64,000 nt of DNA from Methyloversatilis discipulorum (GTDB lineage Bacteria > Pseudomonadota > Gammaproteobacteria > Burkholderiales > Rhodocyclaceae). The stretch is from contig NZ_JADMJL010000016.1 of the NCBI RefSeq assembly GCF_018780585.1, positions 428,611 through 492,610 of the forward strand, written 5' to 3'. The first letter of the stretch is position 1; every line of letters starts with the position of its first letter. The translations under genes were made by a program, and so were the position numbers. The notes below the pieces were generated by a model. The model had not been told where the DNA came from. It saw only the letters and a program-made list of their open reading frames with translations, and ran no database searches. Shown piece by piece: positions 51,012 to 59,944 of the stretch.

Positions 51012-52376
51012 GTGACTGACCTTTTCGGCATGCCGGACGAGCCGGCGCCACCCGCGCGCGCGGCCTCGACCGCGACCGAGGCCCGTGCCTCGGCCAACGC
51101 GCCGCTGGCCGAACTGCTGCGCCCGAAAACGCCGGACGAGGTGATCGGCCAGCAGCACCTGCTCGGCCCGGGCAAGCCGCTGCGCCTCGCCTTCGAATCC
51201 GGCATCCCGCATTCGATGATCCTGTGGGGCCCGCCCGGCGTCGGCAAGACCACGCTGGCGCGGCTGATGGCCAACGCCTTCGACGCCGAATTCACCGCGC
51301 TGTCGGCGGTGTTCTCCGGCGTGAAGGACATCCGCGAGGCGATGCAGCGCGCCGAGACGGTGGCCACCAACACCGGGCGGCGCACCATCCTCTTCGTCGA
51401 CGAGGTGCACCGCTTCAACAAGGCACAGCAGGACGCCTTCCTGCCCTACGTCGAATCGGGTGTCGTCACCTTCATCGGCGCCACCACCGAGAACCCGAGT
51501 TTCGAAGTCAATTCCGCGTTGCTGTCGCGCGCTTCGGTCTATGTGCTGCAGAGCCTGACCGAGGACGAAATGGTGACGCTGTTCGAACGCGCGCGCGACA
51601 GCGCGCTCGGCGGCCTGAACTTCGACGAGGACGCGCGCACGCGGCTGATCGGCTTCGCCGACGGCGACGCCCGCAAGCTGCTGAACCTGCTCGAACAGCT
51701 GGGCACGGCCGCGCGCACCGCCAAGGTCGATCCGGTCACCGCGGCCTTCGTCGATAGCACCTTGTCGCGCAACCTGCGCCGCTTCGACAAGGGCGGTGAC
51801 GCCTACTACGATCAGATATCGGCGCTGCACAAGTCGGTGCGCGGTTCCAATCCGGACGCGGCGTTGTACTGGTTCGTGCGCATGCTCGACGGTGGCGCCG
51901 ATCCGCTCTACCTGGGCCGGCGCATCGTGCGCATGGCGGTCGAGGACATCGGTCTGGCCGACCCACGCGGCCTCGAAATTTCGCTGCAGGCCTGCCAGAC
52001 CTACGAGCGCCTCGGTTCACCCGAAGGCGAACTGGCGCTGGCGCAGGCCGTCATCTTCCTCGCCTGCGCCGCCAAGTCGAATGCCGTGTACATGGCCTAC
52101 AACGCGGCGCGCCGTTTCGTCGCCGAGGATGGTTCGCGACCGGTGCCGCTGCATCTGCGCAACGCGCCCACCAAGCTGATGAAGAACATGGGCTTCGGCG
52201 CCGAGTACCGCTACGCGCACGACGAAGAGGGCGGCTACGCGGCCGGCGAGCGCTACCTGCCGGACGGCATGAAGGACATGCAGTGGTACCAGCCGACCGA
52301 CCGCGGCATGGAAGCCAAGATCGCCGAAAAGCTTAACTGGCTGCGCGAACAGGACCGCAAGGCCCGCGGCGAGTGA
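51012..52376 (+). CDS. rarA: Replication-associated recombination protein A (AAA+ ATPase)
   Basis: A 454-residue AAA+ protein of the RarA/MgsA/WRNIP1 family, acting at stalled replication forks. Walker A GPPGVGKT (73-80), Walker B ILFVDEVHRF and sensor GATTENPSFEVN are intact, followed by the C-terminal tetramerisation region (YYDQISALHKSVRGSN, DALYWFVRML). It starts with GTG 51012 (VTDLFGMPDE); no in-frame ATG is closer. The ftsK-lolA-rarA order is conserved in betaproteobacteria. Confidence 0.95.
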   Translation: MTDLFGMPDEPAPPARAASTATEARASANAPLAELLRPKTPDEVIGQQHLLGPGKPLRLAFESGIPHSMILWGPPGVGKTTLARLMANAFDAEFTALSAVFSGVKDIREAMQRAETVATNTGRRTILFVDEVHRFNKAQQDAFLPYVESGVVTFIGATTENPSFEVNSALLSRASVYVLQSLTEDEMVTLFERARDSALGGLNFDEDARTRLIGFADGDARKLLNLLEQLGTAARTAKVDPVTAAFVDSTLSRNLRRFDKGGDAYYDQISALHKSVRGSNPDAALYWFVRMLDGGADPLYLGRRIVRMAVEDIGLADPRGLEISLQACQTYERLGSPEGELALAQAVIFLACAAKSNAVYMAYNAARRFVAEDGSRPVPLHLRNAPTKLMKNMGFGAEYRYAHDEEGGYAAGERYLPDGMKDMQWYQPTDRGMEAKIAEKLNWLREQDRKARGE

Positions 52377-52392
52377 TCGCGGCGCCTGCGCC

Positions 52393-52478
52393 GTCGCGGC
52401 CAAGGCCGCTCCCACATTGATCGCCCCCGATCCAATGCCGAAGCCGGGTTTCTGCAGGAGGGGTCTTCTGACCCCGAC
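52393..52478. repeat. Single REP-like element
   Basis: An ~86-base copy of the unit found in the 35239-35753 array: it opens with GTCGCGGCCAAGGCCGCTCC, is diverged in the middle and closes with GGAGGGGTCTTCTGACCCCG. It lies between the convergent rarA and SMC-like genes and may act as a transcriptional boundary. Confidence 0.88.
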
Positions 52479-52493
52479 AGCGACGGTGGCGCG

Positions 52494-55283
52494 CTATTTC
52501 GCCCGCTTCAGCACGCCGATCGGCGGTGCCCAGCCTTCGCCCGGCGCCTTCTTGCTGGTGACCAGCGTGAGCTGGGCTGGCGCGAATACGTTGGCATTGT
52601 GGGTGACCGGTGTGGTGATCAGGTACTGCGCACGGGTGGCACCGAGGAAGCGGCCGACGCGGTCGATGTTGGCGACGTCGAGGTGGGCGAAGGGTTCGTC
52701 GATGAACACGAAGCCACCCGGTCGGGTGTCGTCCATCAGCAGCGCGATCAGCAGGATCAGCGACTTCATCACCTGCTGGCCGCCGGACGCTTCGCCGTCG
52801 TTGAGGCCGACCGCGCCCTTGCGGTCGAAGTCGAAGCTCACGTCCAGCCCGGCTTGCGCCAGCGACAGGTCGTCGTTGTCCAGATGCGGCGTCGGGCAGT
52901 CGACGCCGACGCCGGCCAGGTCGCCGAGCGCGCGCAGGTTCTTCGCATACTGGCGGACGGTGGCGCGCAGCTTGGCGATGTAGGCCGAGCGCGCGTCGTC
53001 GGTCAGGCGGCGTGCGGTGGCGCAGTAGCCCTGGCGGGCGGCGTAGTCCTGCTCGCGCTTGGCCAGGTCGTCACGCAGGCGCTCGCGCAAGGTGAGCGCC
53101 GACGGGTCGGTGATCCAGTCGCCACGTGCCAGCAGCTCGCGCAAGCGGCCCAGCTCGCGCCGTGCCGCGCGGGCGTCGCCGTAACGCTCGGCCAGCTGCG
53201 CCAGTTCCTGCGGGTCCAGCCAGTGCGCCGGCATGCCGCGGCGGCGCGCGCGCAGCTGCAGCAGGCGGCGCGCCTGCTCGTTGCGGCGCGGTGCCGACTC
53301 CTGCGTCAGCTCGCGCAGGCGGCGACCGGTGTCGTCGATCTCGCGGCGACGACGGTCGGATTCGACCTCGATGCCGCGCAGGTTCTCGTTCAGCCGTTCG
53401 ACCTCGCGGCGGGCGGCATCCCGCGCTGCTTCGGCGGCTGCGCTGCGTTCGCGCGCGGCCGGCTGTGCCTGCGCAGCGGCGGCAAATTCGGCGCTGCGTT
53501 CGGCCAGCAGCGTGGCCGACTGCAGACCGAGCAGGCGGGCGCGCAGTGCCTTCAACCGTTCGCGCGCGGCGTCGAGCTGCGGACTGAGTTCCCGCCGCTG
53601 GTTGTCGAGCGCGGCGATGTCGGCGCCGAGCTGAGCGATGCGCGCCTGGCGCGCCAGTTCGCCGAAGTGGAATTCGGCGGGCCGGCCGAGGTGGCGGGCG
53701 CCGCGGCGTTCCTTGTGATAGCCGTCGCGGGTGATCCATTCGGCGTCGCGCGGCAGAGTGCGCGCCGCCTCGGCGTCGTCGACGCGCTGCATGCGGTTCA
53801 GCAGGTCGCACAGCCAGCGCGGTACCGGCGCGGCGAAGCGCACGACTTCGGCCAGCGAACCGGCACGCGGCGCGGCCGCGCTTTCGCGTTCGCCGACGAT
53901 GAAGTGGCGGAAGCGCGCGCGTTCGCCCAGTGCCCACGCGGTGTGGCGGTCCTCCTCACGTTCCAGCAGGATGAGGTGGCGGTAGGGCCGCAGCACCGCT
54001 TCGAGTGCCGCCTGCCAGGCGGTGTCGGTCACCTCGACCACGTCGGACAGCGCGCTGTGCGCGATGCCGGCTTCGTCCAGCCCGGCGCGGAATTCACTCA
54101 CTTCGCGGTCGCTCGGTGCGCCGCGGCGTTCGCGCGCGGCGCGCAGCGCCTCGGTCTTTTCCTCGAAGCGCAGCACCAGTGCGCGTTCGTCGGCGGCCAG
54201 CCGGGCGGCGGTCGATTCCGCCTCGGCGTGCTCGGCTTCCAGCGCCAGCGCGTCGGCGCCGTGTTCGCTGGCGACGCGTTCGCGCAGCTTGCGTTCCTCG
54301 TCGAGCAGGCGCTCGATGTCACGCAGCGCGTCGTGCGCGGCCAGCTGTTCGGTCTCGGTGGCCTTCTCGGCGGCGCGTGCGGCATCCAGCGCCGACTTTG
54401 CGGCGTCGCGCTCGCCCTTCACCGATTCCAGCCGCGCCGACACGGCGTCGTGCTCGACCTTCAGGCGACGCAGGTCTTCGCGTAACCGCGTCAGTCCGCT
54501 GCGTTCGCCCTCGATGTCGCGACTCAGTTCGGCCACTTCCAGCCGCGGTACGATTTCGGCCTCCAGCGCGTGCGCCTCGTCCGAATGCTGCTTCCATTCG
54601 AGGTAGTTGTCGGCTTCCATGCGCTTGGCTTCGGCCTGGGTGCGCAGGCGGTCGAGGTCGAGGCCGATGCTCTCCAGTTCGCGCTCGGCGCTCTTCTGCT
54701 CCTCGCGCGCGGCCTGGTAGTTGTCCAGCACCTCCTTGTCGCCGAACACGTCGAACACGAGGTCGAGCAGGGCACGCGGCGAGTACTCGCACAGCTTGTC
54801 GGTGTCGCCCTGTTCGAGCGACAGCACCTTGGCGATGGCCGGTGTCAGGCCGCCCCAGGCGAGGCGGTTCTGGTAGTCGCGCAGGCCGGCCCAGTCGCTG
54901 CCGGCTTCCAGCTGTTCGATCGCCACATTGCCGTCGACGATGGCGTAGTCGCGCGTCCAGTCCCCGCCAGCGCGCTTGATGCGGCAGGCCAGCGTCACTT
55001 CGTCGTGGATGCAGGGGAAGAAGGGGCGTTTGCCGGTGCCGCCCGGCACATTGGCGACGACCGCGCGTATCCAGGCGAAGTCGCGGTCGGCGCGGCGGAC
55101 GTAGCGGCGGAAGTCACGCTTGCCGGAACAGCGCAGCGCGAACAGCGTGCGCAGCGCGTCGAGCAGCGTGGTCTTGCCGGAGCCGTTGGGGCCGACGATG
55201 GTGATGATCTGGGCGTCGAGCGGCAGCGTGAAGCGGCGCCAGAAATCCCAGTGCACCAGTTCGAGTTGCTTGATGTGGAACAT
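52494..55283 (-). CDS. SMC-type ATPase (MukB/MksB/JetC-like)
   Basis: A 929-residue protein. The N-terminal head has Walker A GPNGSGKTT (31-39). Two long coiled-coil arms (about 180-400 and 550-770, rich in Glu/Arg/Ala heptads) flank a globular hinge-like part (about 410-540, WQAALEAVLRPYRHLILLE). The C-terminal head has the ABC signature EASGGQQ (831-837) and Walker B FVFIDEPFAHLD (D862-E863). SGGQQ in place of the more usual SGGE(K) of SMC/MksB proteins marks it as divergent. Arms are shorter than in MukB. It is last in an operon with MukE- and kleisin-like genes, so it is best read as the motor of a MukBEF/Mks/Wadjet-related condensin. Confidence 0.82.
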   Translation of the reverse strand: MFHIKQLELVHWDFWRRFTLPLDAQIITIVGPNGSGKTTLLDALRTLFALRCSGKRDFRRYVRRADRDFAWIRAVVANVPGGTGKRPFFPCIHDEVTLACRIKRAGGDWTRDYAIVDGNVAIEQLEAGSDWAGLRDYQNRLAWGGLTPAIAKVLSLEQGDTDKLCEYSPRALLDLVFDVFGDKEVLDNYQAAREEQKSAERELESIGLDLDRLRTQAEAKRMEADNYLEWKQHSDEAHALEAEIVPRLEVAELSRDIEGERSGLTRLREDLRRLKVEHDAVSARLESVKGERDAAKSALDAARAAEKATETEQLAAHDALRDIERLLDEERKLRERVASEHGADALALEAEHAEAESTAARLAADERALVLRFEEKTEALRAARERRGAPSDREVSEFRAGLDEAGIAHSALSDVVEVTDTAWQAALEAVLRPYRHLILLEREEDRHTAWALGERARFRHFIVGERESAAAPRAGSLAEVVRFAAPVPRWLCDLLNRMQRVDDAEAARTLPRDAEWITRDGYHKERRGARHLGRPAEFHFGELARQARIAQLGADIAALDNQRRELSPQLDAARERLKALRARLLGLQSATLLAERSAEFAAAAQAQPAARERSAAAEAARDAARREVERLNENLRGIEVESDRRRREIDDTGRRLRELTQESAPRRNEQARRLLQLRARRRGMPAHWLDPQELAQLAERYGDARAARRELGRLRELLARGDWITDPSALTLRERLRDDLAKREQDYAARQGYCATARRLTDDARSAYIAKLRATVRQYAKNLRALGDLAGVGVDCPTPHLDNDDLSLAQAGLDVSFDFDRKGAVGLNDGEASGGQQVMKSLILLIALLMDDTRPGGFVFIDEPFAHLDVANIDRVGRFLGATRAQYLITTPVTHNANVFAPAQLTLVTSKKAPGEGWAPPIGVLKRAK

Positions 55284-55336
55284 GGTCGTGGATCGTCAGC
55301 GCGAGTGAAGGGGGCGTCGGAACGGGGTCTGCGTCA

Positions 55337-56035
55337 TCATTCTTCGCCGTCCTCGTCGGCCTGCGCGTCCTGCGCCAGTTCGAAGGCGTTGGCTGCAGGC
55401 AGGCGATGGCCGGCCTCGGCCAGCACGTCGGCCAGCGTGCCGTGGATGACGCGGTCGGCCAGGATGCGGTAGTCGAGCAGCACGTCGAGCAGCGGGCCTT
55501 CGAGCACCTGGCCGCCGCGCCGCTCGATGAAGCCGAGGCGGGCCAGCTTGCCCAGTGCGAAGTTGAGCTTGGTCTTGCCGCCGAGGCGGTTGCCAAAGTC
55601 GGCCGCCAGCGACGCTTCGGACAGCGCGCCCGATACGGTCTCGCCGTGCTCGACCGGCGTTTCGGCGCCGAACATGTCGTCCTGCCCGTCGTCGTGCAGG
55701 CTGCGGCGGTTCACCTGACGCTCGCGCTTCGGCAGCACGATGAGCGCCCAGATCACCATCAGCCAGGCCAGCTCGTCGCGCGTCAGGCCGACGTTGGACG
55801 CCGCGTACTCGCGGCCCTGACCGAACACCGGTTCGCGCATGTCTTCGGACAGGCCGACCGCGATGTGCGCGGCATAGGGGTTGTCGAGCAACTGCAGGCC
55901 GACCGTGGCCAGCCGGTTGTCCAGCGCGTGGCGGAAGCTGTCGTCGACCAGCGCGCGCCGCGCCAGCACGTCGGAGCGCGGGATCGAGCGGTGTGCCAGC
56001 AGGCGGGCGGTGAGGGTGCGCAGTTCTGTTTCCAT
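55337..56035 (-). CDS. MukE/MksE/JetB-like winged-helix protein
   Basis: A 232-residue protein, mostly helical with a predicted winged-helix in the C-terminal half (KLNFALGKLARLGFIERRGGQVLEGPLLDVLLD) and an acidic tail (AQADEDGEE). Size, position between the kleisin-like and SMC-like genes, and the reading of the last part as a two-helix plus wing unit fit the KITE-type MukE/MksE/JetB subunit. Direct sequence similarity to MukE is not apparent to me; the assignment is mostly from architecture and order. ATG 56035 lies 16 bases after the kleisin stop. Confidence 0.68.
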   Translation of the reverse strand: METELRTLTARLLAHRSIPRSDVLARRALVDDSFRHALDNRLATVGLQLLDNPYAAHIAVGLSEDMREPVFGQGREYAASNVGLTRDELAWLMVIWALIVLPKRERQVNRRSLHDDGQDDMFGAETPVEHGETVSGALSEASLAADFGNRLGGKTKLNFALGKLARLGFIERRGGQVLEGPLLDVLLDYRILADRVIHGTLADVLAEAGHRLPAANAFELAQDAQADEDGEE

Positions 56036-56051
56036 CGTCACTCGCGTCGGG

Positions 56052-57338
56052 TCAGGGTTGGTTCGCCATCCGCGGCGCGACTTCGCCGACCGTGATGGCG
56101 GCGACGTTGTCGTCGTCGACTGGCTGGATGTCTTCGCTGAAGCGCACGTCCACCGGCATGCGCAGGAAGTCGGCGATCGGGCCCTCGCCGGCTTCGCGCA
56201 TGCCATCGGCGTCGCTGTCGCGCAGCAGCGCCAGCAGCGACATGCGGTAGGACGCCTGGGCGAAGCTGCCGCCGGGCACCACGTCGGCCAGTGACGACGG
56301 CGCGCTCAGCCGTTCGATGCGCTGGCCGAACAGTTCGAGCAGGCGCAGGTCTTCCATCTGCGGCGCCGGTGCGACCGGCGCTTCGTCCGGCGCCGGCAGC
56401 GCGGACGCACCGGCTTCCGGCACCGGTTCGTTGGCGGCGGCCGGCTCCGCGCGGTCCAGCAGTTCGTGGCCGCCGGCCAGCAGCGTGAGGTCTGGGCAGG
56501 GCGTCAGCGCGTCGGCGCACAGTCCGGCCAGTGCCGCGGCGTCCAGTCCGCGCAGCCAGCTGGCCACGTCGGACGACGATATGCCGGAGCCGCCCAGCGT
56601 CACGCGCTGCGACTCGATCTTGTTCAGCGCGCGCTGGAAGGACGCATCGACGCGTGCCAGCCGCGACTGCGCCAGACCGATGCGCTGCGCCAGACTGGCG
56701 CGCTCGAACGGGATGTCCTCGTCGGCCAGCAGTTCACGCAGCAGCAGCGTGCCGCGGTCCAGCCAGCGCGCGTTGGCGGCGAGCCGGCGGCGCGCCGACA
56801 GGATGCGGAATTCGGAACCGGAGGCGATGGCGTCCTCGAAGTGCAGCGTGAGGTCGTTCAGCTTGCCGAGCAGTTGCTGCAGCGCTTCGCCGGTGTCGCC
56901 ATCGACCGCCTGCAGACCCGCCAGCTGGGCAGTCAGGAAGCCGAGCTCGACGTCCTCGTCGCCCGACAGTTCGAGCAGCATGGTGAGCGCGGCACAGGCG
57001 TTGCGGCCGATGTCGGACAGCAGGTACTGGCCGTCGGCGATCAGCAGCAGCGCGTGGTCGCGCAGCCGGCGCAGCACCGTTTCCAGCTTGACCGGGTCGA
57101 TGAAGGCGAAGCGCGCACGCAGCGCGTCCGGCGACCAGCGCGGCATGTCGGCCGTGCGGCCGATCTCGCCGAGCACCATCACGCGCATCAGCACTTCGGC
57201 TTCGGAGCCGTGGAACAGCGTGGTGAAGGCGGCCAGCATCGGGCGCGCGCGCAGCAGGCGGTCCAGTTCGGGCACTTCGTCGGCATCGACGCCGGGGGCG
57301 AGGAAGTCGGTGAAAGCGGCGGCGTTGTCGATGCTCAC
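56052..57338 (-). CDS. Kleisin-like MukF/MksF/JetA-type subunit
   Basis: A 428-residue protein. The N-terminal domain includes winged-helix-like segments (VLMRVMVLGEIGRTAD, KLETVLRRLRDHALLLIADGQYLLSDIGRNA), a helical middle (about 150-260), a proline/alanine-rich linker (about 300-335) and a C-terminal domain ending in EVAPRMANQP. This matches the layout of bacterial kleisins that bridge SMC heads. It starts with GTG 57338, overlapping the stop of the membrane-protein gene (GTGA) with GGAG 8 bases upstream. Confidence 0.66.
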   Translation of the reverse strand: MSIDNAAAFTDFLAPGVDADEVPELDRLLRARPMLAAFTTLFHGSEAEVLMRVMVLGEIGRTADMPRWSPDALRARFAFIDPVKLETVLRRLRDHALLLIADGQYLLSDIGRNACAALTMLLELSGDEDVELGFLTAQLAGLQAVDGDTGEALQQLLGKLNDLTLHFEDAIASGSEFRILSARRRLAANARWLDRGTLLLRELLADEDIPFERASLAQRIGLAQSRLARVDASFQRALNKIESQRVTLGGSGISSSDVASWLRGLDAAALAGLCADALTPCPDLTLLAGGHELLDRAEPAAANEPVPEAGASALPAPDEAPVAPAPQMEDLRLLELFGQRIERLSAPSSLADVVPGGSFAQASYRMSLLALLRDSDADGMREAGEGPIADFLRMPVDVRFSEDIQPVDDDNVAAITVGEVAPRMANQP

Positions 57339-58597
57339 TTGTACAGCTCCAGTGCGGCGATGCGCGCGTCGATGTCGGCCAGCACCGCGTTGTAGGCGGG
57401 CGCGCCGACGCCGCCGAAGCGGCGCAGGAACACCGCTTCCGGCATGAACTCGGCGAGGCCGGCGATCGACGGCAGCAGGTCTTCGGTTGCCGGATCGCCG
57501 CCAAGGACGCGGCTCACTGCGTCGTCACCGGCGGCGATGCGCTCGCCCAGCCGGGTGCCGGCGCGGTCGGCCAGCAGATCGGTGAAGGAGAAGCCGCTGC
57601 CGCTGCGCGCGTCGCGCACCTCCTTCGACAGGCCGATGGCGTTTGCCCACTGCGCGCCGGCGTGGGCGGCAATCAGTGCAGAACCGACGAAGTGCTGCGT
57701 CAGGTCCTCACGGCCGTGCAGCGTCAGCACCTGGCGCGGAACCGGTGGCCAGTCGGCGGCGGCCGGCACCAGCATGGCCGGCGAGCGGCCATTCACGTGC
57801 AGCGCGAGCGCGAGCAGGGCCGAGCGTTGTTCGGCGACCGTGTCGCCGCCGCGCGTCTGCGCCAGGGCGAACAGTCGCTTCAGCACCGGCGGCAGGCTGT
57901 CGGCGTCGCGCGCTGCGCCGCCTTCGCGCAGCGCGAGTACGGCCGTGCGCAATTCGGCGTGATAGGCGGCCAGCCGCTCCGCTTCACCGGCCGGAAGCAG
58001 TGCGCGCATGCCCTCGGCGGCCACCTGCCTGCTCAGCGCGTAGTCGATGCGCAGCCCATCGCGCGAGATCCGTGCGCCGTGCACGACCTCGGACAGCAGG
58101 GCCGGATCGCCGCCATAGCCAAACTGACGCAGCAGCCAAGGCAGGGCGGCTGCAAAGGCCTTGCGCGCGATCGGGGCTGGCAGCGACAGGCTGCCGATCT
58201 GCAGTCCGTCCAGCCGCGGCTCGCCATCGGCGATGACGATGGGCGCGTCGATATTGAGCCAGAGAGAGCCGGGCAGTGCGGTGGCGGTGCGCAGATTCAT
58301 CTGTCCGTCGACGCTGACCGCCTGCGCCCGCGTGTCCGGCAGCCGCTTCGCCGCGATCTGCAGCAGGGCCTGCACTTCGTCGGTGGCCAGCACGATGCTG
58401 CGGCGCTCGCCGTCGCGCAGCCGGCGCGGGTCGAGTTCGCCCAGCCGCTTGGCGGCCCGCTCGGCCGAGCGGGCGGAGATGACCGCCTGCGCGTCGGTGA
58501 TCGACGGTGCGCTGTCGAGCGCCGCCCACAGTGCAAGCAACAGGGCGGCGACGCTCAGCGCGACGCCGAACACCACGGCGCGCAGCAGGAAACGCAC
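57335..58597 (-). CDS. Membrane-anchored extracytoplasmic protein of the SMC operon
   Basis: A 420-residue protein with one N-terminal helix (VRFLLRAVVFGVALSVAALL and following) and no other membrane segment, so the remaining ~390 residues should face the periplasm. They contain no motif I recognise: regions include RSIVLATDEVQALLQIAAKRL, NLRTATALPGSLWLNIDAPIV and LTLHGREDLTQHFVGSALIAAH. It starts with GTG 58597, 2 bases after the prfB stop, and its stop overlaps the kleisin-like gene. Position makes it a candidate partner of the SMC complex; function unknown. Confidence 0.8.
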   Translation of the reverse strand: MRFLLRAVVFGVALSVAALLLALWAALDSAPSITDAQAVISARSAERAAKRLGELDPRRLRDGERRSIVLATDEVQALLQIAAKRLPDTRAQAVSVDGQMNLRTATALPGSLWLNIDAPIVIADGEPRLDGLQIGSLSLPAPIARKAFAAALPWLLRQFGYGGDPALLSEVVHGARISRDGLRIDYALSRQVAAEGMRALLPAGEAERLAAYHAELRTAVLALREGGAARDADSLPPVLKRLFALAQTRGGDTVAEQRSALLALALHVNGRSPAMLVPAAADWPPVPRQVLTLHGREDLTQHFVGSALIAAHAGAQWANAIGLSKEVRDARSGSGFSFTDLLADRAGTRLGERIAAGDDAVSRVLGGDPATEDLLPSIAGLAEFMPEAVFLRRFGGVGAPAYNAVLADIDARIAALELYK

Positions 58598-58599
58598 CG

Positions 58600-59704
58600 T
58601 CAGACGCCCTGTTTCAGGCTGGCCTGGATGAAGCCGTCGAGGTCGCCGTCGAGCACGGCCTGCGTGTTGCCGACTTCGTGATTGGTGCGCAGGTCCTTGA
58701 TGCGGCTCTGGTCCAGCACGTAGGAACGGATCTGATGACCCCAGCCGATGTCGCTCTTGGTGTCTTCCAGCGCCTGCTGTGCCGCCTGGCGCTTGCGCAG
58801 TTCGGCTTCGTACAGCCGCGACTTCAGCATCGCCATCGCCTCGGCGCGGTTCTTGTGCTGAGAGCGGTCGTTCTGGCACTGAACGACGATGCCGGTCGGC
58901 ACGTGCGTGATGCGGATGGCCGAATCGGTCTTGTTGATGTGCTGGCCGCCGGCGCCAGAGGCGCGGAAGGTATCGACGCGCAGGTCGGCCGGGTTGATGT
59001 CGACCTCGATCGAATCATCGACTTCCGGATAGACGAACACGCTGGAAAAGCTGGTATGGCGGCGCGCACCGGAATCGAAGGGGCTCTTGCGCACCAGCCG
59101 GTGGATGCCGGTTTCGGTGCGCAGCGTGCCGTAGGCGTATTCGGCGCTGATCTTCAGCGTCGCACTCTTGATGCCGGCGACTTCGCCCTCGGACTCTTCC
59201 AGCACCTCGACGCCGAAACCCTTGCGTTCGCAGTACTTCACGTACATGCGCAGCAGCATCGACGCCCAGTCCTGCGCTTCGGTGCCGCCGGCGCCGGCCT
59301 GGATTTCGAGGAAGCAGTTGCTCGGGTCCTGCGGGTTGTTGAACATGCGGCGGAATTCGAGGCCGGCGACGTCGGCTTCGATCTTTTCCTTGTCCGCCTC
59401 GATGGCGACAACGGTGTCCTCGTCCGCTTCCTCACGGGCGAGTTCGAACAGGTCACGCGTGTCGGCCAGCCGGGCGTCGATCGATTCCAGCGTGCGCACG
59501 ACCGCTTCCAGTCCGTGCTTTTCCTTGCCCAGTTCCTGCGCGCGCGCGGTGTCGTTCCAGACCGTCGGGTCTTCGAGTGCGCGTTCTACTTCTTCGAGCC
59601 GCGATGCCTTGGCATCGTAGTCAAAGATACCTCCGCAGTTCGCCGGCCCGCGATTGCAGGTCGGTCAGGTGATTGGCGATGGCGTTGAGGCGTTCTGCTT
59701 CCAT
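58600..59704 (-). CDS. prfB: Peptide chain release factor 2 (with programmed +1 frameshift)
   Basis: Translation from ATG 59704 runs 27 codons to the in-frame TGA at 59623-59621 and continues after a +1 shift, giving 367 residues, the normal RF2 length. The distal frame has the peptidyl-hydrolysis loop [13 protein letters not shown] and the RF2-type stop recognition segment [15 protein letters not shown]2 reads UGA and UAA. It heads the gene group leading into the SMC set; in many proteobacteria lysS follows prfB instead. Confidence 0.96.
59621..59636 (-). other. Programmed +1 frameshift site in prfB
   Basis: On the minus strand CGGAGGTATCTTTGAC: an internal Shine-Dalgarno-like GGAGG is three bases before the CTT slip codon and the UGA stop, matching the autoregulatory RF2 site. 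When RF2 is scarce the ribosome slips CTT to TTT and continues in the +1 frame. Confidence 0.93.
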
Positions 59705-59944
59705 GGTAGGTACCGGCCGAATTGCGTAAAACGCGGCATTCTACCGTTGCAGGCGGCCGGGATGTTTTCCCTTGTCCGGATCGGGCGCCTGCGACACCTT
59801 GTGAGGGAGGATTTCCCGTGCCGCGCCGGTGGCTGATTCAGTGGCCAATTCGCGGAAATCCTGAACCTGATGGCGCATTCCGCTCTCTATACTGCGCGAC
59901 GCTGCCGGTTCGGCACACGACAAGAAAACGACGGAGGATTCCCC

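Noticed and set aside
52494..58597. Reading the operon as a complete Wadjet (JetABCD) defence system
   Set aside because: No JetD/MksG Toprim nuclease in or beside it, an extra membrane gene, and no other defence or mobile genes nearby.
59621..59623. In-frame TGA in prfB as a sign of a pseudogene
   Set aside because: It is the conserved programmed frameshift with GGAGG and CTTTGA; the shifted product has normal length and motifs.
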